The notes: generated by a model from the sequence alone, not told the origin. A stretch of 64,000 nt of DNA from Candidatus Tokpelaia hoelldoblerii (GCA_002005325.1 CP017315.1:1488001-1552000), one strand, 5' to 3'. Shown: positions 1 through 8,020, numbered from the stretch's first letter. Program-made: numbers and translations.

Positions 1-2673
1 CAGGCGCTCTTCCGCCCGCGCCCGCTCTTCCCGCGCTGCAGACAGTTCCTGCACAGCGACAAGCGTGGCATGGTCAAGCCCCGCCTGCGTTGTTTCTGCT
101 TCCGCCAAGCGGTCGGCCAGTGTTTGCGCCACAGCTTCCGCCTTGGCAATTTCATCAAACAGCGCCCGTCGGCGCGCTTCAAAAGCTTGCCCGTCAGGGG
201 TGGCGGCAAGGGCGTCTATTTCCGCCCGGGTCTGTGCCCCGCGCCGGGCCAAAGCCTGCAATTGCCGCTCGCTGCCGGCAAGCCGCGCCTGCCAGTTTTT
301 CCGCTCCCGAGCAATGGCTGCCAAGCGGTTCCTGCCGCTTTGCACCGCCTGCTGCCACATGCTTTGTGCAGCGCGCTCTTCGCTGAGACGCCCGCGGACT
401 TCTGCCAGACGGCTGTTGCAGGCGGCAATGGTCTGTTCCATTGCCGCCATTGGCGGCAAGCTCTTCTGCTCGTTTTCCAGTGCGGCAAGACGGACTCTGT
501 TCTCATCATAATCAGCAACCAGCCGCCCATGATTTTCCCGCAAGGCATCGCGGCGGCTTACGCGCTCGCCAAGGCCGCGCTCAAATGCGGCCAGTTCATG
601 GTGCAAGGCTTCAAGCTGTTTGCGCGCTGTTATGTCTGCCGCACGGCTGTCACGTTCCTGCCCCTGGCACGCCTGCACAGCAACCTGCGCCGCCTCAAAT
701 GCGGTCTGAGCTTTCACAAAAGCGGCGTTTGCCGCAACAAGCAGCGTTTCCAGCTCGCCCAGACGGTTTTTCTGCGCCAGCCGCAAGGCGCCTGCTGTCA
801 GCGCATCTGCGCGCGCGGTCAAGCCATCCCAGCGCCACAGCACACCTTCACGGCTGACAAGCCGCTGGCCAACCTTCAATCGCGGCTGCAAAGCAGCAGC
901 CTCATCCGCTTCCACCACGCCGACCTGCTCAAGCCGCCGGGCCAGCGCCGCCGGCGCATCCACCATCCGCGCCAATGGCGCAACGCCGGCGGGCAGGGCC
1001 GGGTCATCGCCCTTGTCAACCGCCATATCCAGCCAGGAAACCGGCGCGCCCGCGATAAATGAAGCTTCCAGATCATCGCCCAAAGCCGCGCCAAGAGCAA
1101 CTTCAAAGCCTTTTTCCACCCTGATATCATCGACAATCGCCGGATAGTCCCCGCCACCGAATTGCTCAAGCATGTGCAACAGGGTCCGCGCCTCAGCCTC
1201 AAGCCCATGCAAATGCCTGCGCGCCTCATCCGCCTTTTCACGCCGTCTGGCCTCCGCCAGGCGGGCCGTGTTCAGCGCCGCATCGGCACGGGCAGTTTCC
1301 TCTTCCGCCGCCAGCAACACTTTTTCCTGTTTTTCACAGCGCGCCCGCAAGGCACCCGCACCGGTCAGCGCGGCAATTTCACTTATCAGCGCGGCCAGTT
1401 CGGCAGTTATCACAGCAATATCCGCGCCAAGTTTTCTGTCACGCTGCACCGCCTCAGCCATGCGGTTTTGCAATTGCACCTGCGCGGCGTTGCGTTCGGC
1501 CCGGCGTTCCTGCTCCGCCGCCAGCAATTCCTCTTCCGCGCTTTGCTGCGCGATCATGTTATGCAGGGTTGCCGCAAAGCGCTGTTCCTTATCCGCACCG
1601 CCTTGCTCCTGCGCCCGTAACTGCGTTTCCTCATCGGCAAGCTGTTGCAGGTTTTGCGCGTTTTCCTGCAATAAAGCTGCTTCACGCGCATGGTCGTCAT
1701 GCTGTTGCCGCAGGCGCCCGGCCAGTTCCTCACGCCGCGCCGCAAGGCGGTTCTGTTCCTCTTCAAGGGTTGCCGCACCAAGGCGCAAACGCTGCTGCGC
1801 GGCCTGCGCCTTCAACGTCTCTTCCCGCAAGGGCGGCAGGCGGGTGCGCGCCTCGTCCAAGGCCTTTGCCGCCTGCATTTGCACCTGCGCCTTGTCAGCC
1901 ACGGTGACTGTCGCACTCGACAGGCGGCTTTCCGCCTCGGCACCCTGCGATTTCGCCGCCACCCAGCGCAGATAAAAAACTCCGGCCTCTATTTTACGGA
2001 TACTGGCGGAAAGCGCCTTGAAACGGCTGGCCTGGCGCGCCTGGCGCTTCAGGCTTTCAATCCGCCCGGCCAGATCGCTGACTATATCTTCCAGCCGGTC
2101 AAGATTTTCACCGGTCGCGCGCAGGCGCAACTCCGCCTCGCGCCGGCGGCTGTACAGGCCGGAAATGCCCGCTGCTTCTTCCAGCAAAGCACGGCGTGCC
2201 TGCGGCTTGGCGGAAATCAGCTCGCCAATGCGCCCCTGCCCCACCATGGAAGGCGAACGCGCCCCCGTTGACTGATCGGCAAACAGCAACTGCACATCCT
2301 TGGCGCGCACCTCGCGGCCATTGATACGATAGAGCGACCCCTTGTCGCGCTCAATCCTGCGCGAAACCTGCAACATCGCAGCATTATTAAATGTCATCGG
2401 CGCGGACTGATCGCTGTTGTCGAGATAGAGCGTCACTTCTGCCGCATTGCGGGCAGGGCGCAAATCCGAGCCGGAAAAGATCACATCCTCCATACCGGAG
2501 GCGCGCATATTCTTATAGGAATTTTCCCCCATCACCCAGCGCAGCGCTTCAACCAGATTGGATTTGCCACAGCCATTGGGGCCGACAACACCGGTCAGGC
2601 CGCCCTCAATAGCGAACTCCACCGGTTCGACAAAAGATTTAAATCCTGCAAGACGCAGTTTACTGAACTGCAT
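1..2673 (-). CDS. smc: Chromosome partition protein SMC (C-terminal part beyond window)
   Basis: SMC ATPase that condenses and segregates chromosomes as a dimer with ScpA/ScpB. The reading frame is open from the ATG at 2671-2673 to position 1, so 891 codons are present and the C-terminal head is outside the window. The N-terminal Walker A GPNGCGKSN lies at residues 31-39, followed by a long Ala/Glu/Arg/Gln-rich coiled coil. A hinge region sits at about residues 505-640 (GGGDYPAIVDD, then EVALGAALGDD), and the second coiled coil runs to the edge. Long open frames on the opposite strand are by-products of codon bias. The terminator at 2756-2781 separates it from the upstream dsbA-like gene, so it probably has its own promoter in 2682-2755. 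Confidence 0.96.
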   Translation of the reverse strand, partial: MQFSKLRLAGFKSFVEPVEFAIEGGLTGVVGPNGCGKSNLVEALRWVMGENSYKNMRASGMEDVIFSGSDLRPARNAAEVTLYLDNSDQSAPMTFNNAAMLQVSRRIERDKGSLYRINGREVRAKDVQLLFADQSTGARSPSMVGQGRIGELISAKPQARRALLEEAAGISGLYSRRREAELRLRATGENLDRLEDIVSDLAGRIESLKRQARQASRFKALSASIRKIEAGVFYLRWVAAKSQGAEAESRLSSATVTVADKAQVQMQAAKALDEARTRLPPLREETLKAQAAQQRLRLGAATLEEEQNRLAARREELAGRLRQQHDDHAREAALLQENAQNLQQLADEETQLRAQEQGGADKEQRFAATLHNMIAQQSAEEELLAAEQERRAERNAAQVQLQNRMAEAVQRDRKLGADIAVITAELAALISEIAALTGAGALRARCEKQEKVLLAAEEETARADAALNTARLAEARRREKADEARRHLHGLEAEARTLLHMLEQFGGGDYPAIVDDIRVEKGFEVALGAALGDDLEASFIAGAPVSWLDMAVDKGDDPALPAGVAPLARMVDAPAALARRLEQVGVVEADEAAALQPRLKVGQRLVSREGVLWRWDGLTARADALTAGALRLAQKNRLGELETLLVAANAAFVKAQTAFEAAQVAVQACQGQERDSRAADITARKQLEALHHELAAFERGLGERVSRRDALRENHGRLVADYDENRVRLAALENEQKSLPPMAAMEQTIAACNSRLAEVRGRLSEERAAQSMWQQAVQSGRNRLAAIARERKNWQARLAGSERQLQALARRGAQTRAEIDALAATPDGQAFEARRRALFDEIAKAEAVAQTLADRLAEAETTQAGLDHATLVAVQELSAAREERARAEERL

Positions 2674-2755
2674 GAACCAATCCCGACAGAAGACAATAAT
2701 GATGAACAGTGTAAATAATATACCGTCATAACAATAAAATATCCATAACTTAAAT

Positions 2756-2781
2756 AAAAGGGGCGATTTCCCGCCCCTTTT
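2756..2781 (-). terminator. Rho-independent terminator after the dsbA-like gene
   Basis: A perfect 10-bp stem (2756-2765 paired with 2772-2781) with a 6-nt loop. On the minus strand a T-rich stretch follows the GC-rich part of the stem, so it would end transcripts from the dsbA-like gene before smc. Confidence 0.8.
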
Positions 2782-2821
2782 ATTATCTCACCGGTAATTT
2801 TCCGCAAACCTGCACAGGCTT

Positions 2822-3478
2822 TTACAACAGCCTGTCAATAATCGCTGACATTTCACCGGCAGTCAGCGCCCCTTCATATTTTGTGCCATTGATGAAGAAA
2901 GTCGGCGTCGCGCGGATACCGAACTCATCCGTTGCCTGTTTGGTATTGGCAAGAATATCATTCACCAGTTGCTGATTTCCCAAGCAGGCCTTGACGCCAT
3001 CCTTATCAAGCCCGGCAAGTGAGGCAATGCCAAGCAGCGCTTCTGAAGCACCGTTTGCAGCAAAGGCCCATGACTGCTGTTTTTCAAACAATGTGCCGAC
3101 CATCGGGAAATAACGCCCTGCCGGCAGGCAGCGCGCCAGAGTCACAGCGGCAAGCGAGCGCTTGTCCTGCGCAAAAACAATCTCGCGGAAAACAAGGCGC
3201 ACCTTGCCGGTATCAATATATTTCTTGCGGATTTCCGGCAGGGTTGCCGAATAGAAACTGGCGCAATGGCCGCAGGTGAGAGAAGCATATTCAACAATTG
3301 TCACCGGCGCGTCAGCGCGGCCCTCGCTCATATCCTTTAATTTGCCTGGCTGCATCAATTTGGCAACATCAACGTTTGTTGTTTCCGGCGCAGTCTGCGC
3401 CATAACCGGCGCAGCAAAAGCCAGCCCGCAGGCGGCAACAAGGGAAAATATTGTCTTGCGTTTTATCCAGTATTTCAT
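2822..3478 (-). CDS. DsbA-family periplasmic thiol:disulfide oxidoreductase
   Basis: Predicted periplasmic thioredoxin-fold protein (DsbA / Thioredoxin_4 type) that oxidises or isomerises disulfides. Taking the ATG at 3478 gives 218 residues beginning with a clear signal peptide (basic KRK, hydrophobic FSLVAACGLAFA, cleavage near VMA-QT). An upstream ATG at 3547 would add 23 basic residues ahead of the signal and overlap the DciA-like gene, so I reject it. The active site is C69-G-H-C72 and the cis-proline loop is RATPTFF. It is followed by the terminator at 2756-2781. The substrate cannot be read from the sequence. Confidence 0.9.
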   Translation of the reverse strand: MKYWIKRKTIFSLVAACGLAFAAPVMAQTAPETTNVDVAKLMQPGKLKDMSEGRADAPVTIVEYASLTCGHCASFYSATLPEIRKKYIDTGKVRLVFREIVFAQDKRSLAAVTLARCLPAGRYFPMVGTLFEKQQSWAFAANGASEALLGIASLAGLDKDGVKACLGNQQLVNDILANTKQATDEFGIRATPTFFINGTKYEGALTAGEMSAIIDRLL

Positions 3479-3521
3479 CTCATCTCTCTTTTTTGCTTTG
3501 GCACGGCTTGCAGCCTTCCGG

Positions 3522-4031
3522 CTACCTGCCGTGCCGGTTTTTATCACTTAAAACCCCAACGCCCAGACAGAACAAAGCCTGACGCAACCGGCTGTTTTCA
3601 ATAGAGGCTGTCATTGTTTCCAACTGTGCTTTTTGCGCTTCGTTAATTGCAAGGGCCGGTTTTACCGCCTGCTGTTGCCTGTAAAGGGGTTTTTGTTCAA
3701 TTTTAAGGCGGGCAACCGCGGCAAATCCGAAAAAGGCATTGATACGCTGAATAATCTCGCCGCTTTCATGCTGTATTTTCATCGCGGCAAACCCTTCACA
3801 GGCAATCACCAGCGCCGCCGGTTCAAATTCCCCCCCCTCATGCACCCGTCTCGGCCAGAGGATTTTCAGCGGCTGGCTCATAGCTGCCGTATCTTCACCG
3901 ACAATTTCCGGCCAGCATTCCAGCAACTGGATATTCAACCCCGCACGGCGGCGCAGAACCGGATCAAGAATCGGCGCTGTCATATCCGCCAGAGGCAAAA
4001 AACCGCGTTTTCTTTCGCCTGTCCTCGTCAT
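3522..4031 (-). CDS. DUF721 / DciA-like protein
   Basis: 169-residue protein of the DUF721 family. Family members include DciA, the replicative-helicase loader or operator of bacteria that lack DnaC. The N-terminal half carries the family core (LLECWPEIVGEDTA, then SQPLKI and ALVIACEG), and the C-terminal third is polar and variable. Its ATG overlaps the stop of the upstream epimerase (ATGA at 4028-4031), so translation is probably coupled. The smc, dsbA-like, DUF721, mutY neighbourhood is familiar from Rhizobiales. The helicase role is inferred from the family. Confidence 0.82.
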   Translation of the reverse strand: MTRTGERKRGFLPLADMTAPILDPVLRRRAGLNIQLLECWPEIVGEDTAAMSQPLKILWPRRVHEGGEFEPAALVIACEGFAAMKIQHESGEIIQRINAFFGFAAVARLKIEQKPLYRQQQAVKPALAINEAQKAQLETMTASIENSRLRQALFCLGVGVLSDKNRHGR

Positions 4032-5002
4032 CGCCTGTTAAACCCGCGAAACCACTCAACAAATATACCCATGCCCTCTTCCACCGTCATCTGCGGCTGA
4101 TAGCCCAAATCCCGTTCAGCCAGAGTGATATCAGCATAGGTACAGGGCACGTCAGCGGGCGGCATAGGGTGCATTTCACGGAACGCCTTACGTTCTGCCG
4201 CCTTTTCAATGGCGGCGATAAAATCCACCAGTTTCACCGGCTTGTTGTTACCGATATTGTAAAACGGTTCAATCACCGCTTCCCGGTCAAGCAGGCGGTT
4301 TACAGCCCCCACGATACCGGCGACAACATCATCAACATAGGTAAAATCACGCACCATATTGCCATGATTGAACAGTTTTATCGGCTCACCGGCCAGAATC
4401 GCCCTGGTAAACAGCCATGGCGCCATATCCGGCCGGCCCCACGGGCCATAGACAGTAAAAAAGCGCAGGCCTGTGCTGCGCAAACCATGCACATGCATAT
4501 AGGAATGGGCGAGCAGTTCACCGGCGCGTTTGCTGGCGGCATAGACCGAAACCGGCTGATCAACCCGATCGGCCTCAGAAAAAGGAATTTTGGTATTCGC
4601 GCCATAAACGGAAGATGAACTGGCATAAAGCACTGGCGGACGTGACGGCATTTTCAGCGCCTGTTCAAAAACCGTCACTTGTCCTGTAACATTGGACGCA
4701 ATATAGCTGTGCGGATTTTCGATGGAATAACGCACCCCCGCCTGTGCGGCAAGATGGACGATAATATCAGCGTCCACATCCGCACCAATTGCCGTCGCCA
4801 AAGCGGAAGCGTCAGCAATATCAGCTTGCGCAAACCGGAAATGCCGTTCCCCTTCCAGCAGGGAAAGCCGCGCCTGTTTAAGGCCGACGTCATAATAAGC
4901 ATTGAGATTATCAACACCGACAACCTGCCAGCCTTGCGAAAGAAGCCGCCGCGCCGTATGAAAACCGATAAAACCTGCCGCGCCTGTTACAATCGCTTTC
5001 AT
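4028..5002 (-). CDS. NAD-dependent epimerase, UDP-glucuronate 4-epimerase type
   Basis: Extended short-chain dehydrogenase of 324 residues, most like UDP-glucuronate 4-epimerases (LpsL/LspL), which supply UDP-galacturonate for surface polysaccharide. Visible motifs are the NAD-binding GAAGFIG at residues 7-13, the acidic VDNLNAYYD that follows beta-2, the catalytic Ser region YASSSSVYG, and Y154-A-A-S-K158. The ATG at 5002 puts the Rossmann motif right at the N-terminus. The earlier in-frame ATG at 5056 adds 18 unrelated residues and is less likely. It overlaps the DciA-like gene by four bases. The exact sugar is inferred from family resemblance. Confidence 0.87.
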   Translation of the reverse strand: MKAIVTGAAGFIGFHTARRLLSQGWQVVGVDNLNAYYDVGLKQARLSLLEGERHFRFAQADIADASALATAIGADVDADIIVHLAAQAGVRYSIENPHSYIASNVTGQVTVFEQALKMPSRPPVLYASSSSVYGANTKIPFSEADRVDQPVSVYAASKRAGELLAHSYMHVHGLRSTGLRFFTVYGPWGRPDMAPWLFTRAILAGEPIKLFNHGNMVRDFTYVDDVVAGIVGAVNRLLDREAVIEPFYNIGNNKPVKLVDFIAAIEKAAERKAFREMHPMPPADVPCTYADITLAERDLGYQPQMTVEEGMGIFVEWFRGFNRR

Positions 5003-5170
5003 AAAATGCGCTCTCCACTTATCTGTTTTTGTTTTGCGGAAACAAACATAAACCATATCCGGCTATAAGTCACGCTTGCCACAAAACAATATTGCCGCCA
5101 TTGCATAGCAACAGAACCGGGGATATAAGGGACATGATTTGCGTTCTCCAAAGGGTGAATCTTTCTTCCT

Positions 5171-6259
5171 ATGACAGACACTGCTTCACTCCTGCTCAAC
5201 TGGTATGACAAACACCACCGCATCCTGCCGTGGCGAATCACACCGGCTGAACAAGCCCGCGGTATGGCGCCTGATCCTTATCGCGTCTGGCTGTCAGAAG
5301 TGATGTTGCAACAGACAACGGTGGAAGCGGTCAAAGCCTATTTTAACAAATTCACCAGCCAATGGCCGGATATCAGCGCACTGGCCGGTGCTTCGCAGGA
5401 TGATATATTACGCGCCTGGGCCGGGCTTGGCTATTATTCCCGCGCGCGCAATTTAAAAGCCTGCGCTGATAAAATCATGGCCGGGCATGGCGGCGTTTTC
5501 CCACGCGAGCTGGCGGGCCTGCGGGCCCTGCCCGGCATTGGCGACTACACGGCAGCGGCAATTGCGGCAATTGCTTTCAACCTGCCGCATGCAGTGGTTG
5601 ACGGCAATGTCGAGCGTGTGGTTTCGCGCCTGTTCTGCCTGACCACGCCGCTGCCTGCCGCCAAAGCGGAAATCCGAATCAGAACGCAAGGCATAACACC
5701 GGCAGAAAGGCCGGGCGATTTTGCCCAGAGCATGATGGACCTCGGCGCCACCATCTGCACGCCAAAACGCCCAAGTTGCTTTTTGTGTCCGCTTAATGAA
5801 CATTGTCTGGCACTGAAAAATGACGAGCCGCAACGCCTGCCGCTCAAAGCCCCCAAGGCGGAAAAACCCCTGCGCACCGGCATGGCCTTTGTGGCGATAT
5901 CAGAAAACAGCCGCGTCTATCTGCAAAAGCGGCCGGAAAAAGGCCTGCTCGGCGGCATGAGTGAAGTGCCCAACTATTTTGCCCCCGGAGCCGACAAGGC
6001 CGACCTGTCCCGCGCACCCTTTGCCACAGACTGGCGCTATCAGGGCGACATCACCCATGTTTTCACCCATTTTACGCTGGTGCTTGCGATTTACCGCGCC
6101 GACAATCTGCCGGAACACAGCGATACAGGCGGCTGGTGGGTGGCGGTGGATAAACTTAAAGGTGAAGCGCTGCCAACCGTGATAAAAAAAGCGGTGGCAC
6201 AAGTTTTGCCCACCGCTTTTAACAACACAGAAAGGAAGCCTGCCGACAGAAATGCCTGA
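5171..6259 (+). CDS. mutY: A/G-specific adenine glycosylase MutY
   Basis: DNA repair glycosylase that removes adenine opposite 8-oxoguanine. The catalytic Glu43 lies in SEVMLQQT. The helix-hairpin-helix is LPGIGDYTAAAIAA (about 120-133), with catalytic Asp144 in VVDGNVERV. The iron-sulfur ligands C196, C203, C206 and C212 have the C-x6-C-x2-C-x5-C spacing. The C-terminal third is the NUDIX-like 8-oxoG recognition domain. The 362-residue length is normal. Two hairpins lie in or across its 3' end: a terminator-like stem at 6188-6219, and the 5' arm of the repeat-unit hairpin at 6240-6251, which is made of its last codons. Confidence 0.97.
   Translation: MTDTASLLLNWYDKHHRILPWRITPAEQARGMAPDPYRVWLSEVMLQQTTVEAVKAYFNKFTSQWPDISALAGASQDDILRAWAGLGYYSRARNLKACADKIMAGHGGVFPRELAGLRALPGIGDYTAAAIAAIAFNLPHAVVDGNVERVVSRLFCLTTPLPAAKAEIRIRTQGITPAERPGDFAQSMMDLGATICTPKRPSCFLCPLNEHCLALKNDEPQRLPLKAPKAEKPLRTGMAFVAISENSRVYLQKRPEKGLLGGMSEVPNYFAPGADKADLSRAPFATDWRYQGDITHVFTHFTLVLAIYRADNLPEHSDTGGWWVAVDKLKGEALPTVIKKAVAQVLPTAFNNTERKPADRNA
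6188..6219. terminator. Terminator-like hairpin inside the mutY 3' end
   Basis: A 10-bp stem (6188-6197 with 6210-6219) and a 12-nt loop. The minus-strand product ends in an uninterrupted T run (from 6184-6190) and the plus-strand product in TTTT. It lies inside the last codons of mutY, so it could stop minus-strand transcription coming from repeat unit 1 before it enters mutY. Confidence 0.6.
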
Positions 6260-6264
6260 TAGGC

Positions 6265-6561
6265 TTAGAGAGACATTCTGTCGGCAGTACAAGTCAGTAA
6301 CAATGGCAGCCGCTCTCCTGCACCCGACACACAAGCGTAATGCCTCCCTCCTGTAAAGGACACCATGCTTGGGACAGTATGAAGGGAAAGGAAAAAGCCT
6401 GTCAGCACCCTAAGAACCGGCACCGGCCATAACAACAGATTGCGGCCCATGGCCCATAGACGGCACCTCAGCAAGGGAAAGGGGCTGCCGTCATCATTTT
6501 TTAAAAATGAGGGCTGGAAATCAAGCAAAAATATGTTATTGCTACCTATAGCTTCGGACAC
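6265..6561 (-). CDS. Putative small protein of repeat unit 1
   Basis: Possible 98-residue protein starting at GTG 6561, with AAGGAG placed 7 bases upstream. The first 50 or so codons align with the ORFs of units 2 and 3 (FLLDFQPSF, LLRCRL, NLLLWPVPV), with only whole-codon indels and many synonymous third-base changes such as the LLR codons. After about residue 60 the similarity at protein level fades, and the stop lies in the loop of the 3' hairpin. I recognise no family. It may be a real peptide gene, or the alignment may reflect a conserved RNA. Confidence 0.35.
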   Translation of the reverse strand: MSEAIGSNNIFLLDFQPSFLKNDDGSPFPLLRCRLWAMGRNLLLWPVPVLRVLTGFFLSLHTVPSMVSFTGGRHYACVSGAGERLPLLLTCTADRMSL

Positions 6562-6565
6562 GGTC

Positions 6566-6652
6566 TCACTCCTTGTCTAAAGTCAGGCTTGCGGTTGTGT
6601 TTGCAGCACAATCACAAGCCGCATTACTGACTTGCACTTTAAGTGATTCCAT
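6566..6652 (-). CDS. Possible 28-residue upstream peptide of unit 1
   Basis: Mini-ORF starting at ATG 6652 behind AGGGGGGAAT and ending in TGA just before the next start codon. The peptide has a CDC motif in AACDCAANTT. The equivalent positions in units 2 and 3 start at ATG 7320 and 7982 but stop after six codons (MKDIEL, MKCLEM). The palindrome of the unit lies inside this mini-ORF. It may be a leader peptide or chance. Confidence 0.25.
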   Translation of the reverse strand: MESLKVQVSNAACDCAANTTASLTLDKE

Positions 6653-6745
6653 ATTCCCCCCTAAAAATCAATAGCTGTTTTCCTTTTTTAAACGGTTTAT
6701 TTTGCTACATTCGGCGACAACCTCCCAGCTTATACTTGAAAGTCT

Positions 6746-7228
6746 TCAACTATAGGTAGATACCCGGAAAATCCGGGAAAAATTATACAATAGCCGGGAA
6801 AAAATACCGGCCGCTATAATAAAACCGGGCATGACCGATACTTGTAAAAATAAAAGAGCGGCAGGCAGGTTTTGCCTGCCACTTTCAGTAGCATAGAGAA
6901 CGGCCTGCCGACGGAAGTATCCCAATAGGCTAAAGAACATTCCGCCGGCAGTGCAAACCAATAACAATCGCAGCAGCCCTCTCTCCTCCCGACATATGGA
7001 CATAGTGCCTCCTTCTGCAAAAGGCATTATGCTTGGGACAACATGAAGGAGGGAGAAAAAGCCCGCCGGAAACCGGAAAACCGGCCCTGACCATAACAAC
7101 AGATTATTGCAACCCACAACCCGCAGGCGGCGTCTTAACAAGGGGGAAAAACTGCCGCCACCACTTTTTATAAATGAGAGCTGGAAATTGGGCAAAAATG
7201 TGCTATTGCTACTTATAGCTTCAGACAT
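6746..7228 (-). CDS. Putative small protein of repeat unit 2
   Basis: ORF from ATG 7228, with AAGG placed 9-12 bases upstream and an N-terminus shared with units 1 and 3 (SEAISSNSTFLPNFQ, then LLRRRLR, NNLLLWSGPV). One extra AAT codon relative to the other units keeps the frame. The nominal 160-residue product runs through the terminal hairpin and the terminator at 6860-6880, so the distal half is unlikely to be meaningful. The function is unknown. Confidence 0.3.
   Translation of the reverse strand: MSEAISSNSTFLPNFQLSFIKSGGGSFSPLLRRRLRVVGCNNLLLWSGPVFRFPAGFFSLLHVVPSIMPFAEGGTMSICREERGLLRLLLVCTAGGMFFSLLGYFRRQAVLYATESGRQNLPAALLFLQVSVMPGFIIAAGIFSRLLYNFSRIFRVSTYS
6860..6880 (-). terminator. Terminator in the spacer after unit 2
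   Basis: Stem of 7 bp (6860-6866 with 6874-6880) and 7-nt loop. On the minus strand it is followed by a T-rich tract (complement of 6842-6855). It lies just downstream of the 3' hairpin of unit 2 in minus-strand reading, which supports minus-strand transcription of the unit. Confidence 0.7.
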
Positions 7229-7350
7229 AAGCTTCTACCTTAAGTCTAGAGTTAGGCTTGTGATCGTGTTAGCGCACAATCGCAGGCCGCATTATTGGCT
7301 TACAGTTCAATATCTTTCATACCCTTCCTCAAAAAGCAATAGTTATTTTC
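6905..7350 (-). repeat. Unit 2 of a triplicated intergenic element
   Basis: Second copy. The palindrome is 7255-7268 with 7275-7288 and the terminal stem is 6905-6916 with 6940-6951. Relative to unit 1, the terminal stem has changed on both arms (ACA to GCG type) while staying paired on the minus strand apart from a G-U, which is compensatory change. The spacer to unit 1 (about 6691-6904) holds several short CCGGG/CCCGG stems and the terminator at 6860-6880. The spacer to unit 3 (7351-7557) is very AT-rich and shows nothing else that I recognise. Confidence 0.85.
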
Positions 7351-7557
7351 ACCCCAAATCCATTTATTTGGTAAGATAATGATTCCCCTGCAAAAAATAC
7401 TATAAAAATTAAATTTTAAAGCGTATTGTATATTGCAATCTAATCAGATATATTTATATAATAGGGGGATATTGATAATTTATACTATGAATAAAGACAA
7501 AACAGCCCACCGGCCGACCTGCTCAACAGCAGACAAACCGAAAAGCAACAAAAATGT

Positions 7558-8020
7558 CTGCCGACAGAACCTTGTATTCAAGAGATGTGTTCTGCCGGCA
7601 GTGTAAATTCAATATCTATAAGTAACGATTTTCCAAAATCCGACACATAAACATAACAAAATCCTCGGTGTGAATAACACAAAGGTTCATTATGCCTGAA
7701 AAATTGTGAAGGAAAAAGAAAAGACCGGCCAGTTCCCCGGAAACCGGTATCGGCCATAGCAACAGATTATACCCTTCATCCCGCAAACAACACCTCAACA
7801 AAGAGGAGAGCCTGTTACCACTAGTTTTTGAAAATAGGGGCTGGAAATCGGGCAAAAATATGCTATTGCTGCTTACAGCTTTGGACATAAGCTTCTACCT
7901 TAGTCTAAAGTCAGGTCTGTGATTTGTGTTAGCGCGCAGATCACAGGCCGTTATATTGAATTTACATTTCCAGACATTTCATAATTTGTCCCAAAATGCA
8001 ACAGCTATTCCTTTTATCCA
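7558..8020 (-). repeat. Unit 3 of a triplicated intergenic element
   Basis: Third copy, next to the 3' end of ccrM. The palindrome is 7914-7929 with 7934-7949 and pairs along all 16 positions if G-U is allowed on the plus-strand RNA. The terminal stem is 7558-7570 with 7589-7601, 13 bp with one G-U on the minus strand. Its middle part (about 7610-7700) is the most diverged of the three copies. The upstream end in minus-strand reading abuts the ccrM stop, so a minus-strand transcript could be read-through from ccrM or have its own start. Confidence 0.85.
7616..7888 (-). CDS. Putative small protein of repeat unit 3
   Basis: ORF of 90 codons from ATG 7888, behind the same AAGGTAGAAGCTT leader as unit 2. 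Residues 1-50 match the other units (SNSIFLPDFQP, LLRCCLR, NLLLWPIPV) and the remainder does not. The stop falls just before the terminal stem. No signal peptide or known domain is visible. Confidence rests only on the frame-preserving comparison of the three copies. Confidence 0.35.
   Translation of the reverse strand: MSKAVSSNSIFLPDFQPLFSKTSGNRLSSLLRCCLRDEGYNLLLWPIPVSGELAGLFFFLHNFSGIMNLCVIHTEDFVMFMCRILENRYL

Larger units (their letters stand above)
6240..6690 (-). repeat. Unit 1 of a triplicated intergenic element
   Basis: First of three diverged copies (6240-6690, 6905-7350, 7558-8020) with a period of about 655-665 bp. Read on the minus strand, each copy holds a short AUG-initiated mini-ORF, a palindrome (here 6586-6599 with 6607-6620), a Shine-Dalgarno motif, a start codon and a conserved ORF. 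Each ends in a stem with arms CTGCCGACAGAA-like and TTCTGTCGGCAG-like (here 6240-6251 with 6276-6287, fully complementary). The order of blocks is the same in all copies and differences are spread along the length, so this is an old duplication. No transposase, terminal repeat or target duplication is visible. Confidence 0.85.

Noticed and set aside
70..1062. Long open frames on the plus strand opposite smc
   Set aside because: They are antisense to a clear SMC coiled coil, have Cys/Arg/Pro-rich composition without domains, and follow from high GC at third codon positions.
6240..8020. Triplicated unit considered as an insertion sequence or MITE
   Set aside because: No transposase, no terminal inverted repeats bounding the unit, no target duplication; copies are diverged and all in one place and orientation.
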